64,000 nucleotides of DNA. It comes from an uncultured Bacteroidota bacterium. GTDB lineage: Bacteria; Bacteroidota; Bacteroidia; Flavobacteriales; BACL11. The stretch spans positions 62,001 to 126,000 of the forward strand of contig CACIJW010000002.1 of NCBI GenBank assembly GCA_902587125.1, given 5' to 3'. The translations under genes were made by a program, and so were the position numbers. This document shows positions 55,110 to 63,071 of this stretch, piece after piece. The notes under the pieces are model-generated. The model did not search any database, was not told the DNA's origin, and saw only the letters and a program-made list of their open reading frames with translations. The stretch's first letter is position 1. The number at the start of each line of letters is the position of its first letter.

Positions 55110-55892
55110 TTATATTGGTTTATATCCTCTCATAATTCCTCTTATTGAGTTCTGAACAAAGGTTATGATTTCATCTCTTTCATCAGAGATGGGCATGTCA
55201 GTTTCAATTATTAGTATTGAGTTAGTGTTATTACTATTTTTTTGATAAAGAATTCTGTAAATGTCCTGAATTTCATTTATTTTTTCTTTTGTAAATCCTC
55301 TTCTTCTAAGCCCAATGGAGTTTATTCCTACATAAGACAAGGGGTTCCTTCCAGCTTTAACATAATGAGGAACATCTTTACGAACTAGTGAGCCTCCCGA
55401 AATCATACAATGTTTACCAATTTTTACAAATTGATGAACTGCCGTAAGTCCGCCAAGAATTGTATATTCTCCTATTTTTACTTCTCCTGCTATTTGCACA
55501 CTATTTGAAAGTATACAGTTATTTGATATTAAACAATCGTGTGCTATATGTGAATAGGCCATAACAAGTACATTTTCTCCAACAAAAGTTTTTCCTTTTG
55601 ATTGTGTTCCTCTGTTAATAGTGACACATTCTCTGATTGTGGAATTATTTCCAATGTAAGTATATGTTTGTTCACCATTATATTTTAAGTCTTGAGGTGG
55701 AGCTGAGATCACTGCACCCGGAAATATTTTACAATTTTTTCCAATTATTGCTCCTTCCATAATAGTGACATTGGAGCCAATCCATGTACCACTTCCGATT
55801 TCAACATTTTTTTCAATTGTAACAAAAGGATCAATTACTACATTCTCTGCAATTTTAGAGTTTGGGTGAACATAGGAGAGAGGTTGTATCAT
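55110..55892 (-). CDS. lpxA: UDP-N-acetylglucosamine O-acyltransferase LpxA
   Basis: The 260-residue left-handed beta-helix enzyme has hexapeptide repeats from residue 1 on, ISAPPQDLKYNGEQTYTYIG, ECVTINRGTQSKGKT and the catalytic-His region MAYSHIAHDCLISNN. It performs the first step of lipid A synthesis in the cytoplasm. It abuts fabZ (no gap) and belongs to the lpx operon. Confidence 0.96.
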   Translation of the reverse strand: MIQPLSYVHPNSKIAENVVIDPFVTIEKNVEIGSGTWIGSNVTIMEGAIIGKNCKIFPGAVISAPPQDLKYNGEQTYTYIGNNSTIRECVTINRGTQSKGKTFVGENVLVMAYSHIAHDCLISNNCILSNSVQIAGEVKIGEYTILGGLTAVHQFVKIGKHCMISGGSLVRKDVPHYVKAGRNPLSYVGINSIGLRRRGFTKEKINEIQDIYRILYQKNSNNTNSILIIETDMPISDERDEIITFVQNSIRGIMRGYKPI

Positions 55893-56345
55893 TTATTTTC
55901 TTAAAATTTGGGCTAAAAGATCGGCTTCAACAACTATTTTCTCATTTACATAGCCTTTGCCGTGCATATGACATAGTCCTCTTCTAATAGGAGAAATAAG
56001 TTTTAAATGAAAAATAATTTTTTCATTGGGAACAACTTTCTTTTTAAACTTGGCATTGTCAATTTTTAAAAAATAAGTTAAGTAATCTTGAGGATTTTCT
56101 ACGGTACTTAAAATTAAAACTCCACCGGCTTGTGCCATAGTTTCAAGTTGAAGCACACCAGGCATGACTGGTGCGCCTGGGAAGTGTCCCTTAAAGTAAT
56201 ATTCATCTTCATTTACATGCTTGGTTCCAATAATATAATCTTCACCAAGTTCATTAATTTCATCAATAAATAGAAAAGGGTCTCTGTGAGGCAGAATATT
56301 CTTAATCTGTGACTTGTTATATATGATTTTTTGGATGTATTTCAT
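55893..56345 (-). CDS. fabZ: 3-hydroxyacyl-ACP dehydratase FabZ, separate protein
   Basis: The 150-residue hot-dog enzyme has LPHRDPFLFIDEINEL, then YYFKGHFPGAPVMPGVLQLETMAQAG region (landmarks KGHFPGAPVMPG and QLETMAQAGG) with catalytic His and Glu. It dehydrates 3-hydroxyacyl-ACP in fatty acid synthesis. In most Bacteroidota this domain is the C-terminal half of a fused LpxC-FabZ protein; here it is an independent frame with an ATGA overlap with lpxC. Confidence 0.95.
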   Translation of the reverse strand: MKYIQKIIYNKSQIKNILPHRDPFLFIDEINELGEDYIIGTKHVNEDEYYFKGHFPGAPVMPGVLQLETMAQAGGVLILSTVENPQDYLTYFLKIDNAKFKKKVVPNEKIIFHLKLISPIRRGLCHMHGKGYVNEKIVVEADLLAQILRK

Positions 56346-57271
56346 AACAAATTATTTTCATGAAGTTTTTTAATTTTTTTTGCTAAAATGATATTTTCTT
56401 TGTGAGAGGGCATGTAAGCTTTGATGCTAAAGTTTAAAATCATCTCAGTCAAAGACAAATCACCAATCAAGTCTAGGATTTTATGTCTTGCTGACTCATT
56501 TTTAAATCTTAGCGGTTCATTGTTTAAAATATTATTATCCGACTTTTTTAAAGTTTTTACTTTAAATTTTTTCTTCAACAGTTCTATTTTTTTCTCTTCA
56601 ATTTTTTTATCTATGTAAACAACGCAGTTGTCTAAACTGCCACCATTAATTAAATTTTTTGATAGTAAAAGTTCAATTTCACTTATCATACAAAATGTTC
56701 TACAGTTAGAAATTTCTTTGTCAAATTTATTAATATCATTTAGGATAGCAAAATTCTCGTATAATATTTGCTTATCATAGTTGAGCTCTGCACTTATTCT
56801 AAATTTATTGTGAGGAACTAGTTCGTAATATGTGTTCGAAAATTCACTAAAAATAGTTTTTGGTTTGCTCAAGAAAATTCTTTTTCTCTCTTTTTTTTGA
56901 TTTAAAACACCAACTTTATTTATTAAATTACAGTACTCTAGCGAACTTCCATCAAAAATGGGAAGTTCATAACCATCAATTTCTACTAATATGTTACTAA
57001 TCCCATAATAGTATAGTGCTGCTAGAAAGTGTTCTACTGTACTAATGCTTACATTATTATTGCTAATTACTGTACTTCTTTCAGTTGATGATACATTCTC
57101 TAAAGTAGCCTTGATTAAATTGTTTTTTTTAATATCAGTCCTTTTAAAAACTATTCCATGATCTTCTTTTGCTGGAATAATTTTAATATTGACTTTTTTT
57201 CCACTGTGTATACCAGTTCCGCAGCATAAGATAGTCTTATTGATTGTCTTTTGATTCAATTTTTTTTTCAA
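56342..57271 (-). CDS. lpxC: UDP-3-O-acyl-N-acetylglucosamine deacetylase LpxC, separate protein
   Basis: The 309-residue zinc enzyme has GTGIHSGKKVNIKI at the N-terminus, STVEHFLAALYYYGI with the zinc His, RHKILDLIGDLSLT with zinc His and Asp, and SHKEN near the end with the catalytic His. It is the committed step of lipid A synthesis. It ends where the fused Bacteroidota protein would continue into FabZ. Its start overlaps lpxD by 35 nt; no later ATG fits. Confidence 0.95.
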   Translation of the reverse strand: MKKKLNQKTINKTILCCGTGIHSGKKVNIKIIPAKEDHGIVFKRTDIKKNNLIKATLENVSSTERSTVISNNNVSISTVEHFLAALYYYGISNILVEIDGYELPIFDGSSLEYCNLINKVGVLNQKKERKRIFLSKPKTIFSEFSNTYYELVPHNKFRISAELNYDKQILYENFAILNDINKFDKEISNCRTFCMISEIELLLSKNLINGGSLDNCVVYIDKKIEEKKIELLKKKFKVKTLKKSDNNILNNEPLRFKNESARHKILDLIGDLSLTEMILNFSIKAYMPSHKENIILAKKIKKLHENNLL

Positions 57272-58274
57272 TATTTTCTATCTTTTTTACAATTTCTGGA
57301 AGTCTTTTAAATAAGACATTTGATCTTTGAAATTTCTTTAAATCGTAAGCAAACAATGAGCTCTGAACTACGCTATCACTTTTAATGTTAGAGCCAACTC
57401 CACTGTGCCCTGCAATCTTTACATTATCTCCAATAATAAGATGACCAGCTATAGAAGAATTTCCACCAATCAAACATGATTTTCCGATTTTTGTGGAGCC
57501 AGCAATAGCAACATTTCCGGCAATCATTGTATAGCTTCCAATTTCAACATTATGTCCAATTTGCACTAAGTTATCAATCTTAACATAATCTGAGATTACA
57601 GTTGAGTCAAATGTTGATCTATCAATGCACGTATTTGCACCAATCTCTACATGCTTACCAGTAATCACATTTCCTATGTGTTTTACTTTTTGTAAAGTTT
57701 TGTTTTCAAAAGCAAATCCAAATCCATCACTTCCAATCACTGCATTACTGTGTATAATATTATTCTCACCAATTACACTATTGTCATAAATTTTAACTCC
57801 AGGATAGATTACAGAATTGTCTCCAATTGTAACATTTTTACCTATATGGCAATTTGAAAGAATTTTTACGTTATCTCCGATTTTTGAGTTTGAATTAATT
57901 TTTACGAAAGAGTCAATAAAGCAATTTTTACCTTTTACAAAATTTTCAGTAGTTTCATGTTTAAGATTAATTTCATAATTTTTGTTTTTTGACATAATCA
58001 AGTCAATTATTGTATTTGTCGCAATTGTGATATCTTTTACAAAAATGAAATTTAAATCAAGACTATCAACTTTATTTTTCAAGCTATTACTAACTAAAAA
58101 AGCAGCTGCCTTACTTTGTTTTAAGTCATTGAAATATTTTAAGTCTGAAAAAAACGAGATTTCATTTTCTTTTGCGGACTTTAATGAACTAATTCTGGTA
58201 ATTTTTAAGCAAATTTTTTTTGAAAAAACTCCATTGACTTTTTCACATATTTCATTAATGTCATACATAAACAC
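57237..58274 (-). CDS. lpxD: UDP-3-O-acylglucosamine N-acyltransferase LpxD
   Basis: The 345-residue enzyme has an N-terminal uridine-binding domain (KENEISFFSDLKYFNDL), a beta-helix of hexapeptide repeats (GENNIIHSNAVIGSDGFGFA, IDNLVQIGHNVEIGSYTMIA) with the catalytic His in QIGHNV, and a C-terminal coiled coil ending KKIENIEKKIESK. It adds the third acyl chain of lipid A. It is 8 nt downstream of the HD hydrolase gene. Confidence 0.95.
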   Translation of the reverse strand: MFMYDINEICEKVNGVFSKKICLKITRISSLKSAKENEISFFSDLKYFNDLKQSKAAAFLVSNSLKNKVDSLDLNFIFVKDITIATNTIIDLIMSKNKNYEINLKHETTENFVKGKNCFIDSFVKINSNSKIGDNVKILSNCHIGKNVTIGDNSVIYPGVKIYDNSVIGENNIIHSNAVIGSDGFGFAFENKTLQKVKHIGNVITGKHVEIGANTCIDRSTFDSTVISDYVKIDNLVQIGHNVEIGSYTMIAGNVAIAGSTKIGKSCLIGGNSSIAGHLIIGDNVKIAGHSGVGSNIKSDSVVQSSLFAYDLKKFQRSNVLFKRLPEIVKKIENIEKKIESKDNQ

Positions 58275-58282
58275 AATAGTTT

Positions 58283-59488
58283 TTATTTAACATAGCAAAG
58301 AAAGTATTTTTTTTTGTTGGTTGACATGCTGAATTTTATTCGTTTGGATATTTCAGAAATATCTAATGTATCCCTATTTTTTTTAAGTATCTCAATTTTT
58401 TTTTCATATTCATCATAAAGTTTGTTAGAAATTGTGTCAGTGAAAATAAAATAACTTGAAATCTTTTCATTTACACCATGTTTTTTTTTGAAGTTTTTTA
58501 TGAGATTAGAAATTAGATCTTTATTAAATTCTTTGTCGGAAAACTCTATTTTTAGAAGTTCTCTGCTGATAAGCATTTTTGAAAGCTTTGAAAGTACAAA
58601 ATCTTTGGAACACATTGATTCTTTGAGTAGTTGAACTATATCACTGTCGTCAATTTCTGCAAAGATTTTTAGTTTGTTTTGAGTTGAAAGTTTAGTAGAT
58701 AATAATTCTTTGAACTTATTATTGAGTATATCATTTTTTCCACATTTTTGTAAATACTTATATCTTTTGAAAAAATTAAGTAACATCTTTTCTGCAATAA
58801 CCACAGTTTTATGTAAGTATACTTGCCAGTACATAAATTGTCTTGATATTAAAAATTTTTCTATTGAATATATAGCTTTTTCTTCAGCAACTAACTGATT
58901 GCCACTAATGTTAAGCATGTTTATTAGTCTGTCTGATCCAATATTACCCTCTACGACACCAGTGTAAAAACTATCCCTTTTTATGTAGTCAAGTCTATCA
59001 ATATCAAGCTGAGATGATACGAGTTGATTCAAAAATCTTTTTTTGTGATTATTTGTAAATATTTTTATGCATCCAGACAATTTTTTTTTAAATTTTTCGT
59101 TTAAAATTTGCATGAACATAAGAGATATTTTTTCATGATTATGATCATCAATGATAACATTTTCAAGAGCATGAGAGAATGGACCATGACCTATGTCGTG
59201 AAGCAATATTGCTAATTTCAAATCAATGGCTTCTTTCTTACTAATGAAATTACCTTTGTTGTTCAGATGAGTAATGACTTTTTGCATTAAATGTAAAGTT
59301 CCTAATGCATGTTGAAATCTAGTATGATTAGCTCCTGGATAGACTAAGTTGACTAGTCCTAGTTGGCTAATTCTTCTTAGTCTTTGAAAATATGGATGTT
59401 CTATTATCTCATGAATAATAGGTTCTTTAATGCTTATTATTCCATATATAGGGTCGTTAATGATTTTATCTTTTATATTTTTATGCAT
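58283..59488 (-). CDS. HD-domain nucleotide phosphohydrolase-like protein
   Basis: The 401-residue product has HPYFQRLRRISQLGLVNLVY, GANHTRFQHALGTLHLM, and the metal-binding LLHDIGHGPFSHALENV, the dGTPase/SAMHD1-like HD signature. A dNTP triphosphohydrolase role is likely but the exact nucleotide is unknown. It starts 29 nt from porX, which runs the other way, and is the first gene of the lpx operon, as in many other Bacteroidota. Confidence 0.9.
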   Translation of the reverse strand: MHKNIKDKIINDPIYGIISIKEPIIHEIIEHPYFQRLRRISQLGLVNLVYPGANHTRFQHALGTLHLMQKVITHLNNKGNFISKKEAIDLKLAILLHDIGHGPFSHALENVIIDDHNHEKISLMFMQILNEKFKKKLSGCIKIFTNNHKKRFLNQLVSSQLDIDRLDYIKRDSFYTGVVEGNIGSDRLINMLNISGNQLVAEEKAIYSIEKFLISRQFMYWQVYLHKTVVIAEKMLLNFFKRYKYLQKCGKNDILNNKFKELLSTKLSTQNKLKIFAEIDDSDIVQLLKESMCSKDFVLSKLSKMLISRELLKIEFSDKEFNKDLISNLIKNFKKKHGVNEKISSYFIFTDTISNKLYDEYEKKIEILKKNRDTLDISEISKRIKFSMSTNKKKYFLCYVK

Positions 59489-59517
59489 TGGTAATAAAAT
59501 ATAAAATTAATAATAAT

Positions 59518-61065
59518 ATGGTTTCTATTCTTTGGGTTGATGATGAAATTGATTTACTAAAACCACATATTATATATTTGAATCAAAAGGGATATAATGT
59601 GCAAAGCTCTAGAAGCGGTGATGAAGCTCTTGATTTATTAAAGCTTGAAACCTTTGATTTAATTTTTTTGGATGAAAATATGACAGGTCTTTCTGGACTT
59701 GAAACTCTTGCTCTGATTAAAGAAAAATATCCAAGAGTGCCTGTAATAATGATAACGAAAAATGAGGAGGAAAGTATTATGGACGAGGCTATTGGATCTA
59801 AAATATCGGATTACCTTATAAAGCCTGTAAATCCAAGGCAAATATTATTGGCCATCAAAAAAAATATTGAAACTAACCAGCTAGTAAGACAAAAAATGAT
59901 TAGGAGATATCAATCAGAATTTAATAAATTAAGTCGTGATATTTCATCAAATCTCGATCATAATGAATGGAAAGACTTATACAAGAGAATTGTTTTTTGG
60001 GAGTTAGAAATAGGTTCTTACTCTGATGTAGAGATAAGTGATATATTAGAAATGCAAAAAGTTCAAGCAAATAATCAATTTTGTAAGTTTATTACAAAGA
60101 ATTATAAATCTTGGCTTCATAATAACAACTCTCCGCTACTTTCAAATAAAGTATTTCAAACAAAAGTTTTCCCTGAAATTGAAAAAAATAAAACACTATA
60201 CTTTGTATTAATTGATAATTTGAGATATGATCAATGGAAGATGATCAGCTCGCTCGTTTCAAAAGATTTTGATGTATTAGATGATGATATTTACTACAGT
60301 ATTCTTCCTACCTCTACTCAATATTCAAGAAATTCATTATTCTCAGGATTATTACCTCTTGAAATTCAGAAAAAGTTTCCAGAGTTCTGGAGAAATGATT
60401 CAGATGAGGGTGGAAAAAATATGTATGAGGAGTTATTTTTAAGAAAATTAGTAGATGAAAAATTTAATCATGACATCAAATTATCATACAATAAGATTAC
60501 TAATATTGATTTTGGTAGAAAATTCGTTAATCAAATTAATAATCTTTCAAATAATGAGTTAAATGTAATAGTTTACAATTTTGTAGACATGCTATCTCAT
60601 GCTAGAACAGATATGAAAGTAATTAAAGAACTGGCAGAAGATGATTATGCTTACAGATCATTAACACTTTCTTGGTTTGAGCATTCTCCATTGAGAGAAA
60701 TATTAAGAAAAATTTCAGACCATGGAGCAAAACTCATTATCACTACTGATCATGGAACAATTAATGTTGAGAAACCAATTAAAATCATCGGAGATAGAAA
60801 TGTAAATTCTAATCTAAGATATAAACAGGGTAAAAATTTAAATTTTAAAGCTAATGAAGTCTTTGAAATTTCTGACCCACATAGTTATTTTTTACCAAAA
60901 CAAAATATCAGCTCTAAATTCATATTTAACACTGAAAAAAACTATTTTGTTTATCAAAATAACTACAATAATTTCGTAAATTTTTATAAGAATACATATC
61001 AACATGGTGGAATTTCTATGGAAGAAATGCTTGTACCCATCATTAAGTTAAATTCGAAAAAATAA
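59518..61065 (+). CDS. porX: PorX: response regulator with PglZ-type phosphatase domain (T9SS regulator)
   Basis: The ATG at 59518 starts MVSILWVDDEIDLLKPHI; the TTG at 59488 would add 10 residues of non-conserved sequence. The 515-residue protein has a receiver domain with the phospho-acceptor Asp52 (LIFLDENMTGLSG), and a C-terminal alkaline-phosphatase-like PglZ domain with VLIDNLRYDQWKMI, STQYSRNSLFSG and ITTDHGTINV. PorX works with the PorY kinase to control type IX secretion. It is followed by tsaE with no gap. Confidence 0.93.
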   Translation: MVSILWVDDEIDLLKPHIIYLNQKGYNVQSSRSGDEALDLLKLETFDLIFLDENMTGLSGLETLALIKEKYPRVPVIMITKNEEESIMDEAIGSKISDYLIKPVNPRQILLAIKKNIETNQLVRQKMIRRYQSEFNKLSRDISSNLDHNEWKDLYKRIVFWELEIGSYSDVEISDILEMQKVQANNQFCKFITKNYKSWLHNNNSPLLSNKVFQTKVFPEIEKNKTLYFVLIDNLRYDQWKMISSLVSKDFDVLDDDIYYSILPTSTQYSRNSLFSGLLPLEIQKKFPEFWRNDSDEGGKNMYEELFLRKLVDEKFNHDIKLSYNKITNIDFGRKFVNQINNLSNNELNVIVYNFVDMLSHARTDMKVIKELAEDDYAYRSLTLSWFEHSPLREILRKISDHGAKLIITTDHGTINVEKPIKIIGDRNVNSNLRYKQGKNLNFKANEVFEISDPHSYFLPKQNISSKFIFNTEKNYFVYQNNYNNFVNFYKNTYQHGGISMEEMLVPIIKLNSKK

Positions 61066-61485
61066 ATGTCTTCTTTTACTATAACAAATGAAAATGAACT
61101 AGTAAAAGTTGCTAAGTTCATATGTACACATCATTTACATAACAAAATATTTCTTTTTTATGGTGGGGTAGGTGCAGGCAAAACAACTTTAATAAAAAAA
61201 ATTTGTGAATATTTAAAAGTTGAGGATAATGTCACAAGTCCAACTTTTTCTATAGTAAACAATTATACTTATGCCAATAATCATACTATTAGTCATTTTG
61301 ACTTTTACAGACTTGAAAGCATTGATGAAGTGTATAATATTGGAGTTTATGAATATATTGATAATTCAAAATTTTGTTTTTTTGAGTGGCCGGAAGTTGC
61401 TAATGAAATTTTTACAGATAAGTATCTTAAAATATTCATTAGAGTAAATAATTCAAAAAGAATAATTAATATTGTATCACAATGA
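61066..61485 (+). CDS. tsaE: tRNA threonylcarbamoyladenosine biosynthesis ATPase TsaE
   Basis: The 139-residue protein has the Walker A loop GGVGAGKTTLIKKI near residue 30, TSPTFSIVNNY and HFDFYRLES, and FFEWPE, all typical. It helps TsaB and TsaD make t6A in tRNA. Its start abuts porX's stop and it overlaps ald by 4 nt, so the three form an operon. Confidence 0.94.
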   Translation: MSSFTITNENELVKVAKFICTHHLHNKIFLFYGGVGAGKTTLIKKICEYLKVEDNVTSPTFSIVNNYTYANNHTISHFDFYRLESIDEVYNIGVYEYIDNSKFCFFEWPEVANEIFTDKYLKIFIRVNNSKRIINIVSQ

Positions 61486-62690
61486 AAAATATCTTAATTG
61501 ATAAATCTATTAAATTACTTCCAGAAGAGGAAATGTTGGAGGTTAATCAAAATTTTAAATCATTAAGTATTGGTATACCAAAAGAATCCTCTCTACAAGA
61601 AAAAAGAGTTGCATTAACTCCCGAGTCAGTTGAACTATTAGTAGACAGTGGTCATAAAGTGTATGTTGAAAAAGATGCGGGTAATTTTTCAAATTTTTAC
61701 AACGAAGAATACATAAAATATGGTGCTGTAATTACCGATAAAAGAGATGAGATCTACAACTGTGATTTTGTTTTAAAGATTGAACCCCCAACAGCAAGTG
61801 AAATTAATTTTTTATCTGAAAAAAATGTTATCATTTCGGCACTTCAATTGAATATGCATAAAAAATCTTTTTTTGACTCAATAAATAAAAAAAATATCAC
61901 AGCTGTGTCATTTGAATATTTGCAGGATAATGAGGGTAAAAATTCTATCGTTAGGAGCATGAGTGAAATAGCTGGAAATACTTCAGTCTTAATTGCCAGT
62001 GAATGCTTAAGTAATATTAATGGTGGAAAAGGAATATTACTTGGAGGTATTTCAGGAGTAATATCTACAAACGTTGTTATTCTTGGTGCAGGAACTGTAG
62101 CTGAGTTCGCTGCAAGATCTGCCGCTGGACTAGGTGCTAATATTACCATTTTTGATAATTCAATCACAAAATTAAAGAGATTACAAAATAATTTAAACAT
62201 AAGAGTAAATACTTCAAGTTACACATCTAGGTCTCTCATAAAATCTCTCATGAGAGCTGATGTTGTTATTGGTGCATCATCTAGTCATAACTATAAACAA
62301 AATGGAATATATGTTTCAAGTGATATGGTTAAAATGATGAAAAAAGGTTCAGTGATTGTTGATGTTAGTATTGATCAGGGAGGTTGTTTCGAGACATCAA
62401 AAATTACTAATCACAAATCACCAACCTTTGAAAAATTTGGTGTAGTTCACTATTGTGTTCCAAACATACCATCTAGAGTTTCAAGAACCGCATCAATTTC
62501 AATAAGCCAAGTTTTGACTAATTTACTGATTAAAATAGGAAAAAGTGGTGGAGTTATTAACCATATGAAAAATAATAAGGGATTTAGAAGTGGAGTCTTT
62601 TCTTATGATGGCTTTACTACGAACAAATACATTTCTGAAAAATTTGGCTTAGTTTATAAAGATTTGGGCTTGATTATGCCGAGTTTTTAG
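61482..62690 (+). CDS. ald: Alanine dehydrogenase
   Basis: The 402-residue enzyme has SIGIPKESSLQEKRVALTPE near residue 30, EKDAGNFSNF, NVVILGAGTVAEFAARSAAGLGA as the NAD-binding fold, and VPNIPSRVSRTASISIS near the C-terminus. It reversibly deaminates alanine to pyruvate. An extra N-terminal stretch of about 30 residues is common in Bacteroidota forms. tsaE-ald adjacency is also common in this phylum. Confidence 0.92.
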   Translation: MKNILIDKSIKLLPEEEMLEVNQNFKSLSIGIPKESSLQEKRVALTPESVELLVDSGHKVYVEKDAGNFSNFYNEEYIKYGAVITDKRDEIYNCDFVLKIEPPTASEINFLSEKNVIISALQLNMHKKSFFDSINKKNITAVSFEYLQDNEGKNSIVRSMSEIAGNTSVLIASECLSNINGGKGILLGGISGVISTNVVILGAGTVAEFAARSAAGLGANITIFDNSITKLKRLQNNLNIRVNTSSYTSRSLIKSLMRADVVIGASSSHNYKQNGIYVSSDMVKMMKKGSVIVDVSIDQGGCFETSKITNHKSPTFEKFGVVHYCVPNIPSRVSRTASISISQVLTNLLIKIGKSGGVINHMKNNKGFRSGVFSYDGFTTNKYISEKFGLVYKDLGLIMPSF

Positions 62691-63071
62691 ATGATAAAAA
62701 GAATAAGATTATTTGGCTTTGGTTTTTTAGCTGGAATACTAATTCTTTCAATTGGTCCTGAAAATCGGTTAAAGAAAACATTTCTGAGTTATATTGACTA
62801 TTTTAACATGAGTAAAAGAGTACACTATCACATTTTAAAATCTGAGATAGTTTTAGAAGATAAGCTTAAAAATAATTATGAAATTGATGAATTAATAGAA
62901 GCTATTAAGATTTCAAAAATAAATTTTAAAAAAAGTAACACGGACTTAGGAGAATGTAAATATTATGTGCTAGAGACTAAGCTCAATCTACAAGACTCTG
63001 AAATAGACATAAAATATTGTGAAAAGGATAAAAAATCTTTTGTTTCTAAAATTGAAAAATCTTTCTATTAG
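62691..63071 (+). CDS. Small protein with N-terminal membrane helix (DUF4258-like, uncertain)
   Basis: The 126-residue product has an N-terminal hydrophobic helix (LFGFGFLAGILILSIG), a linker, and a small soluble domain with CKYYVLETKLNLQDSEIDIKY-like strands. A similar small anchored protein follows ald in other Bacteroidota, as I recall. The family name is uncertain. It starts directly after the ald stop. The 3' end overlaps the convergent proline dehydrogenase by 26 nt. Confidence 0.65.
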   Translation: MIKRIRLFGFGFLAGILILSIGPENRLKKTFLSYIDYFNMSKRVHYHILKSEIVLEDKLKNNYEIDELIEAIKISKINFKKSNTDLGECKYYVLETKLNLQDSEIDIKYCEKDKKSFVSKIEKSFY

